Shown in pieces: positions 7,178-10,900 of a stretch of 10,900 bases of DNA. Below the pieces are notes generated by a model that did not search any database, was not told the DNA's origin, and saw only the letters and a list, made by a program, of their open reading frames with translations. The translations under genes were made by a program, and so were the position numbers. Location of the stretch: assembly GCA_903915315.1 (NCBI GenBank), contig CAIWSO010000033.1:1-10900 (forward strand), read 5' to 3'. The DNA comes from an uncultured Spartobacteria bacterium. Its GTDB lineage: Bacteria > Verrucomicrobiota > Verrucomicrobiia > Chthoniobacterales > Terrimicrobiaceae. The stretch's first letter is position 1. Every line of letters begins with the position of its first letter.

Positions 7178-7573
7178 ATGGGCAGCATGTCGACACCTCG
7201 TTCGTATGAGATCGCTATCAAAGAGACCAAACTCTTCAACGAGGGAGGAGCTATGCAATCGACTGGCAATTTGATTAAGCCGCTGGGTGAAAAGCTCGAT
7301 GAATACATGCTCAAATTAGGGTATTCGAATTCCCAAGCGCTCGGCATCCTCGTTCAAATCCTCACGCAGGGAAAAGTGAGGGTGGACTTTCGTGATTTCA
7401 ATGAGCGTTTGGAGTTGGTTGATGAGAGTGATTTGTGCGATCGCGTTCAAGCTGTTGCCTTGTTTGAGGAACATCTCCTTTCAAAACAATCCGGTGAGAA
7501 TTTGGACGACCAAGACAATCCCACGCAGAGGGTCATTGTGCAGACCCCACGTCCGTCTCCGCCCGGCCATTAG
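7178..7573 (+). CDS. Paralog B: small protein of unknown function (131 aa), tandem copy of the preceding gene
   Basis: By hand count about 44 of 72 core residues are identical to paralog A (residues 30-101 in both), including the unbroken blocks LKLGYSNSQ and LTQGKVRVDFRD. The N-terminal IxIKExK and the C-terminal TQRVIVQTPR are also shared, while the linker before the C-terminal motif differs (acidic, Asn/Asp-rich here). ATG starts exist at 7151, 7178 and 7187. I chose 7178 because it makes the two proteins align residue for residue without gaps and because AGCGT precedes this ATG just as in paralog A. The codons of the core differ mainly at third positions, so the duplication is old and both copies have been kept by selection. 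No signal peptide or membrane segment is present. It is convergent with the DUF4126 gene, 36 bases apart. Function unknown. Confidence 0.85.
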   Translation: MGSMSTPRSYEIAIKETKLFNEGGAMQSTGNLIKPLGEKLDEYMLKLGYSNSQALGILVQILTQGKVRVDFRDFNERLELVDESDLCDRVQAVALFEEHLLSKQSGENLDDQDNPTQRVIVQTPRPSPPGH

Positions 7574-7577
7574 GCGC

Positions 7578-7608
7578 GGTGCGGTTGGGATATTAAAATA
7601 CCGGCACC
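7578..7608 (+). terminator. Weak candidate terminator hairpin between convergent genes
   Basis: GGTGCGGT (7578-7585) pairs with ACC-G-GCACC (7600-7608), with one bulged G and a 14-base AT-rich loop. The following TTATTCTGTTT is T-rich but broken. It lies between the stops at 7573 and 7612. Position supports it more than sequence does. Confidence 0.3.
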
Positions 7609-7609
7609 C

Positions 7610-8626
7610 TTATTCTGTTTCGGTTGTCGTCTCGAGTGGGGCTTGAAGTGTCTCGATAGCGAATTGGGCGGACTTCGAGTGCAGGTGGTCGAGATCGAAA
7701 GTTTGGTGAGGGGATCCATCTCGATGAGCGAGGGAAATCCGATCTGCCATGAATCCGGAATGGAACTCCGCGGTTCCGTTACGACAATCGATGGCTGCAA
7801 AGGTGGATCCTCGCCAAGTGCGACCAATGAATTGGATTTCCTGGGAGTCGCCTTGCAGGAGCACAAGCCAACCGTGGATATTGGGAGGCAATAAAGAACC
7901 TTTGCCTGTAACGCAAGGCAGAGCCCACTCGATGGAGGCTTTATTGCTATGGGATCTTCTTAAGAGGGCATCCCAATGGGTAGGAAGAGAGGTTTCTGGG
8001 GCATCAGGTTTTTTATCATCGGCGGGGCATTTGAGCTTGCGCCAAGCGAACCAGAGATGCCTGCGAATGCTTCGTAGAAGGATCGGAAGAATGGCAATGA
8101 TGGTAATGAACACTGCAATAGCAATCCCCAGTGCGACTAGCGGACTCCACGCGATCAAGCTCAGGCCAGCAAGGACGATGCCATCTTCGGCGAGGCTCAG
8201 ACCGATATTGGTGAAAGGTTCCGGCGAGGCGTTCGCCACAAGGCGTGTGCCGGCTTTTGAGAGGTGGGAAGAGAGGGCCATGCTGCCGGCCAGAAGGGCG
8301 GCAATGACTTCAAAAACGGGGTTCACTTCGCCCAAGGCCGCCACAGCCAATGCCGCAGCGCCGACCGGGCGAATGAAGGTGTGAACGGAGTCCCAGGCAG
8401 TATCGATCCAAGGAATTTTGTCTGCAAAAAACTCAAACAAATACAAAATCCCCGCTAGTGCGATGACGATCGGGTGACCAAGAACTTCCAAGCCATTCAA
8501 GGATGGAGGAAGGGTGACCCAATCGAAACGCATGGCGAGCCCGCTCACGAAGACGGTGAGATACAAGTTTAGCCCCGCCAAACTTCCGATGCTGAGGAGT
8601 ACGGCAAGTGTTTTGAGGATTTCCAT
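7610..8626 (-). CDS. DUF4126 family integral membrane protein with C-terminal soluble domain (338 aa)
   Basis: Residues about 1-190 match the DUF4126 family as I remember it. Typical stretches are LNLYLTVFVSGLA, FFADKIPWIDTAWDSVHTF, RPVGAAALA, ALGEVNP, SSHLSKAGTRLVANASPEP and GLSLAEDG, spread over five or six hydrophobic segments. After the last membrane segment (about 163-185) comes a basic stretch (RSIRRHLWFAWRKLK). A hydrophilic, probably beta-rich region of about 120 residues (215-335) follows, which I do not recognise; it ends in an acidic/Thr tail. By the positive-inside rule the extra domain should be cytoplasmic. The molecular function of DUF4126 is unknown to me. The gene starts 55 bases after purC on the same strand and is probably co-transcribed, although the functional link is not obvious. 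No Shine-Dalgarno sequence is visible. Confidence 0.9.
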   Translation of the reverse strand: MEILKTLAVLLSIGSLAGLNLYLTVFVSGLAMRFDWVTLPPSLNGLEVLGHPIVIALAGILYLFEFFADKIPWIDTAWDSVHTFIRPVGAAALAVAALGEVNPVFEVIAALLAGSMALSSHLSKAGTRLVANASPEPFTNIGLSLAEDGIVLAGLSLIAWSPLVALGIAIAVFITIIAILPILLRSIRRHLWFAWRKLKCPADDKKPDAPETSLPTHWDALLRRSHSNKASIEWALPCVTGKGSLLPPNIHGWLVLLQGDSQEIQFIGRTWRGSTFAAIDCRNGTAEFHSGFMADRISLAHRDGSPHQTFDLDHLHSKSAQFAIETLQAPLETTTETE

Positions 8627-8681
8627 ATCAAAGGAAGCGTGATTGGCTCCACGCCCAGAGGCTTGAAATCAAAGGCTCGGC

Positions 8682-9569
8682 TCAGAAGGAAGGGAGCTTG
8701 CGGCCAGTCAATTTTTCGAAAGCTTCGATGTATTTTTGAGAGGTCTTTTCCGCCACTTCGGTTGGGAGTTCGGGTGCGGGAGAGGTTTTATCCCAGTCGA
8801 GCGTTTCGAGATAGTCGCGCACAAACTGCTTATCGAAGCTCGGCGGATTGCTTCCAGCCGTCCATAACTTTGCCGGCCAGAATCGGGAGGAGTCGGGCGT
8901 GAGGCATTCATCGATGAGGATCACACGGTCATCGGCAATGCCAAATTCGAACTTCGTGTCCGCGATCAAAATGCCCGCCTGTGCCGCATGAGAGCAACCA
9001 TGTTCGTAAAGGTCGATCGTCTGGTCGCGCACTTGAGTGGCTAGCTCATCGCCAAGGATGGCGCGGCATTGCTTCCAAGTGATATTTTCATCATGGCCGG
9101 TCTCGGCTTTTGTGGATGGGGTGAAGAGTGTGCCAGGAAGCTTCGCGGACTGCTGTAATCCCGCCGGCACTTCATGGCCTCCCACGGTTCCCGAGGCTTG
9201 GTATTCCTTCCAGCCGGAGCCGGCAATGTAGCCGCGCGCGACACATTCCACCGGAAGCGGCTTGGCCTTGCGAACGAGCATGGATCGGCCTGAGAGTTGG
9301 GCCTCGAACGGATGCAGCACGGATGGGAACGCCTCGAATCTCGCGGTGATGAAGTGGTTCGGAATAAAGTCGAGAACGTCATACCAAAATACCGACATCT
9401 GCGTGAGAACCTCGCCTTTTCTTGGTATCGCTGTTGGGAGGATGCAGTCGAAGGCCGAAATGCGGTCGGTGGCTACGATGAGGAGGCAGTCGCCAAGATC
9501 GAAAACCTCGCGGACTTTTCCACTGCGAAGTTTTTTGATGCCGGGAAGATCACATTCAAGAAGGGTCAT
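8682..9569 (-). CDS. purC: Phosphoribosylaminoimidazole-succinocarboxamide synthase (SAICAR synthase)
   Basis: The enzyme joins aspartate to CAIR using ATP, giving SAICAR, a step of de novo purine synthesis in the cytoplasm. Family signatures are present in order: GKVREVF (17-23, nucleotide-binding loop), ATDRISAFD (33-41), VECVARGYIAGS (107-118), KAETGHDENI (154-163), DTKFEFG (204-210) and DECLTPDSSRFW (220-231). At 295 residues it is the longer form, like yeast Ade1, rather than the roughly 240-residue form of E. coli. The start at 9569 puts the protein start in register with the family (LPGIKKLRSGKVREVF). No Shine-Dalgarno sequence precedes it. It is first in a probable two-gene unit with the DUF4126 gene and divergent from the coiled-coil operon. 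A well-spaced sigma-70-type promoter lies about 100 bases upstream. Confidence 0.98.
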   Translation of the reverse strand: MTLLECDLPGIKKLRSGKVREVFDLGDCLLIVATDRISAFDCILPTAIPRKGEVLTQMSVFWYDVLDFIPNHFITARFEAFPSVLHPFEAQLSGRSMLVRKAKPLPVECVARGYIAGSGWKEYQASGTVGGHEVPAGLQQSAKLPGTLFTPSTKAETGHDENITWKQCRAILGDELATQVRDQTIDLYEHGCSHAAQAGILIADTKFEFGIADDRVILIDECLTPDSSRFWPAKLWTAGSNPPSFDKQFVRDYLETLDWDKTSPAPELPTEVAEKTSQKYIEAFEKLTGRKLPSF

Positions 9570-9677
9570 AAAAATAGGTGGTTAAATGGAGGCTAGGATT
9601 TCTCTGTTCGATCCGAGTGTTCGGTGCTGTTTTTAGAAATGAAGTTGGCTCGAATCAGGGTGATTGATTTTTTAAGA

Positions 9678-9706
9678 CTTATAGTTTTTGAGCATCCGAT
9701 CATCAA
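9678..9706 (-). promoter_or_regulatory. Sigma-70-type promoter of purC
   Basis: Read on the - strand: TTGATG (complement of 9701-9706), a 17-base spacer, then TATAAG (complement of 9678-9683). Both boxes are close to consensus at ideal spacing. The implied leader before purC is about 100 bases; I see no known riboswitch or strong hairpin in it. Confidence 0.6.
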
Positions 9707-9729
9707 CGTCCAAATCGATTACAAAATTT

Positions 9730-9735
9730 TATAAT
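9730..9735 (+). promoter_or_regulatory. -10 box of the coiled-coil operon
   Basis: A perfect TATAAT lies 45 bases before the ATG at 9781, in an AT-rich stretch (ACAAAATTTTATAATTT). No good -35 box is found at the expected distance, so the promoter may be activator-dependent or this may be a chance match. Confidence 0.45.
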
Positions 9736-9780
9736 TTGGCTGGATAGTGAGTATCGAAAAGATTAATAAGACTGCCTCAT

Positions 9781-10398
9781 ATGGGATCCGACCACAGTAG
9801 CAAACTTTCTGACACGTATCTTAATCTCACCGATGAAGAAAATGGGGAGCTTGGTGACAAAGTGCAGCAGGTGCGGGCGGAACTCGAAAGCCTCAAGCAG
9901 AAGCAAGAGGAAATCGAGCGTGAAAAAGCCCGCTTGGAGGAACTCAAGAGACGACAGGATTCCTTAGACCAAGGTCGATCCGATCTTCTCGATAAATTCA
10001 CCCGCGCTCTTGTGGTTGTTCAAAGAGAGATTGAGGAATCCCAGAAAAGAGTCGAGCAGATGCACTCGATACATCAATCTTTTAGCCAGCATTTAAGCCA
10101 CTTGGAGGCTATCAATACGCGTTCATGGAGTCCCCAGGATTTGCCGCGTGAGCTGAGCAAGGCCATCAGCGCCGTCGAAGACGCCCGCTCGGAATATATC
10201 AAAGCCCAAGCCAAGATTTCGGTCGATACGACATCGGATGACGATTCCTATTCAACTTCTGCGGATGGCGACTATTCGTTTGAGGAGGATCGGGGATTCT
10301 TTTTTTGGCTCAAGAATGGCTTTGCCTTCACATTGCCTTTGCAAGCCATTGCTGTTATCGCAATCCTGATCTACATCTGGAACGCTTCCGCTAATTAA
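9781..10398 (+). CDS. Acidic coiled-coil protein with C-terminal membrane helix (205 aa)
   Basis: Family not recognised. Residues about 17-115 are a long, highly charged coiled-coil region rich in Glu, Lys, Gln and Leu (for example QKQEEIEREKARLEELKRRQ), broken near 115-122 by SWSPQDLP. A shorter helix (123-147) follows, then a very acidic Ser/Asp stretch (149-170). A single hydrophobic helix (about 179-200) sits almost at the C-terminus, ending NASAN. There is no N-terminal signal peptide, so the expected arrangement is tail-anchored: coil in the cytoplasm, last helix in the inner membrane. Overall charge outside the membrane helix is about -13 by hand count. The next gene starts five bases after the stop, so the two are almost certainly translated from one mRNA. 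No Shine-Dalgarno sequence is visible. A structural or scaffold role is possible but inferred only from shape. Confidence 0.85.
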   Translation: MGSDHSSKLSDTYLNLTDEENGELGDKVQQVRAELESLKQKQEEIEREKARLEELKRRQDSLDQGRSDLLDKFTRALVVVQREIEESQKRVEQMHSIHQSFSQHLSHLEAINTRSWSPQDLPRELSKAISAVEDARSEYIKAQAKISVDTTSDDDSYSTSADGDYSFEEDRGFFFWLKNGFAFTLPLQAIAVIAILIYIWNASAN

Positions 10399-10403
10399 TT
10401 TCC

Positions 10404-10754
10404 ATGCGCTTTACCAAGTTGTCCTCATCGACAAAAGTCACTGACGAGCAAAATCGCCTGTCAAAAGAGCATGCGGGTTTAATCCGCAAAGAGCAGGCGC
10501 TTCAAAAAACGCTTTTGCTTGAAGCCAAAAAAGAGAAGCAAAGGAAGAAGGAATTGGAACGCAAAAAAACGATGGTTCAGGTCTCAACCACCTTGCAAGC
10601 CCCATTCACCATGCCGCGCAGTGGTAAGTCATCCTACTCTAAAAAGGGCAAGCCCCTGGCGCGTGAAATTCAGAATGATAAAGTGAAGTTTCTTCTTCTG
10701 TGTCTCGTTTTTGCGGTAATCATTGTCATGCTTTGGCGTGCGATCCCTTCTTAG
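10404..10754 (+). CDS. Basic coiled-coil protein with C-terminal membrane helix (116 aa)
   Basis: Family not recognised. Residues about 13-56 form a Lys/Arg-rich helical, coiled-coil-like segment (EAKKEKQRKKELERKKT at 40-56). A Ser/Pro/Lys-rich linker (57-93) and one hydrophobic helix (about 96-113) follow, close to the C-terminus. Charge outside the membrane segment is about +15 by hand count, opposite to its operon partner. No signal peptide is present, so it is probably tail-anchored with the coil in the cytoplasm. It begins five bases after the stop of the preceding gene with no separate promoter and no Shine-Dalgarno sequence, which suggests translation coupled to the upstream gene. The basic arm could bind the acidic partner, nucleic acid or acidic lipid. 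These are hypotheses. The stop is 20 bases from the stop of the convergent gene. Confidence 0.8.
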   Translation: MRFTKLSSSTKVTDEQNRLSKEHAGLIRKEQALQKTLLLEAKKEKQRKKELERKKTMVQVSTTLQAPFTMPRSGKSSYSKKGKPLAREIQNDKVKFLLLCLVFAVIIVMLWRAIPS

Positions 10755-10774
10755 GGAATTGCCTTTCTGCTGAA

Positions 10775-10900
10775 TTACGGAGTCTCTTCTTTGATGGACT
10801 CGAGTTGGCCGTCCTTTCGGAAAATCCACTGGGTATTGAGATCATCGGCCTCGCCTTTCCAGCCTGGTCTGGAGGAGAGGACATTCTGCAATTTCAGCCA
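10775..10900 (-). CDS. C-terminal end of an unidentified protein (5' end outside window)
   Basis: On the - strand, 41 codons are open from the window edge to a TAA at 10775-10777. The peptide begins WLKLQNVLSSRPGW and ends QLESIKEETP. It is mostly hydrophilic with several Trp and Leu, has no recognisable motif, and is too short for family assignment. The convergent position, tight against the preceding gene, and the codon usage fit a real gene end, but the call rests on an open frame alone. Confidence 0.55.
   Translation of the reverse strand, partial: WLKLQNVLSSRPGWKGEADDLNTQWIFRKDGQLESIKEETP

Overview
The window looks like chromosomal DNA from a Gram-negative-type bacterium, most likely a member of the Verrucomicrobiota; this is an inference of moderate confidence. 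The grounds are the mixture of genes (a LysM plus YkuD L,D-transpeptidase, a large exported protein of DUF3352-like appearance, a DUF4126 membrane protein with an extra domain, a long-form PurC, a Kp43-like subtilase ending in a lamin-tail domain) and the near absence of Shine-Dalgarno sequences in front of the start codons. There is no integrase, transposase, CRISPR array or phage gene.

Layout from left to right. (1) 1-843 (+): 3' part of an L,D-transpeptidase gene that begins outside the window. (2) 861-2507 (-): a 548-residue exported or membrane-anchored protein of unknown function, convergent with the first gene across a candidate bidirectional terminator. (3) 2572-2847 (+): a small two-helix membrane protein, divergent from gene 2. 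(4) 2956-3028 (+): tRNA-Phe(GAA) with a promoter in front and a hairpin terminator behind. (5) 3221-6316 (-): a 1031-residue secreted multidomain subtilisin-family protease with a near-consensus sigma-54 promoter immediately upstream. (6) 6633-7031 and 7178-7573 (+): two tandem paralogous proteins of about 130 residues that I cannot assign to a family. Each has its own upstream region with the same 9-base element at nearly the same distance from the start codon, and a strong terminator separates them. (7) 7610-8626 and 8682-9569 (-): a DUF4126 membrane protein downstream of purC, probably one transcript. (8) 9781-10398 and 10404-10754 (+): two coiled-coil proteins, one acidic and one basic, each with a single C-terminal membrane helix, almost certainly co-transcribed. 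(9) 10775-10900 (-): the last 41 codons of an unrecognised gene.

Functionally this is mostly housekeeping and cell-envelope material: purine synthesis, a tRNA, peptidoglycan cross-linking, exported proteins and small membrane proteins. The two parts most likely to hold undescribed biology are the tandem paralog pair with its duplicated upstream element, and the acidic/basic tail-anchored coiled-coil pair. The sigma-54 promoter on the secreted protease suggests that its production is controlled by an activator encoded elsewhere.
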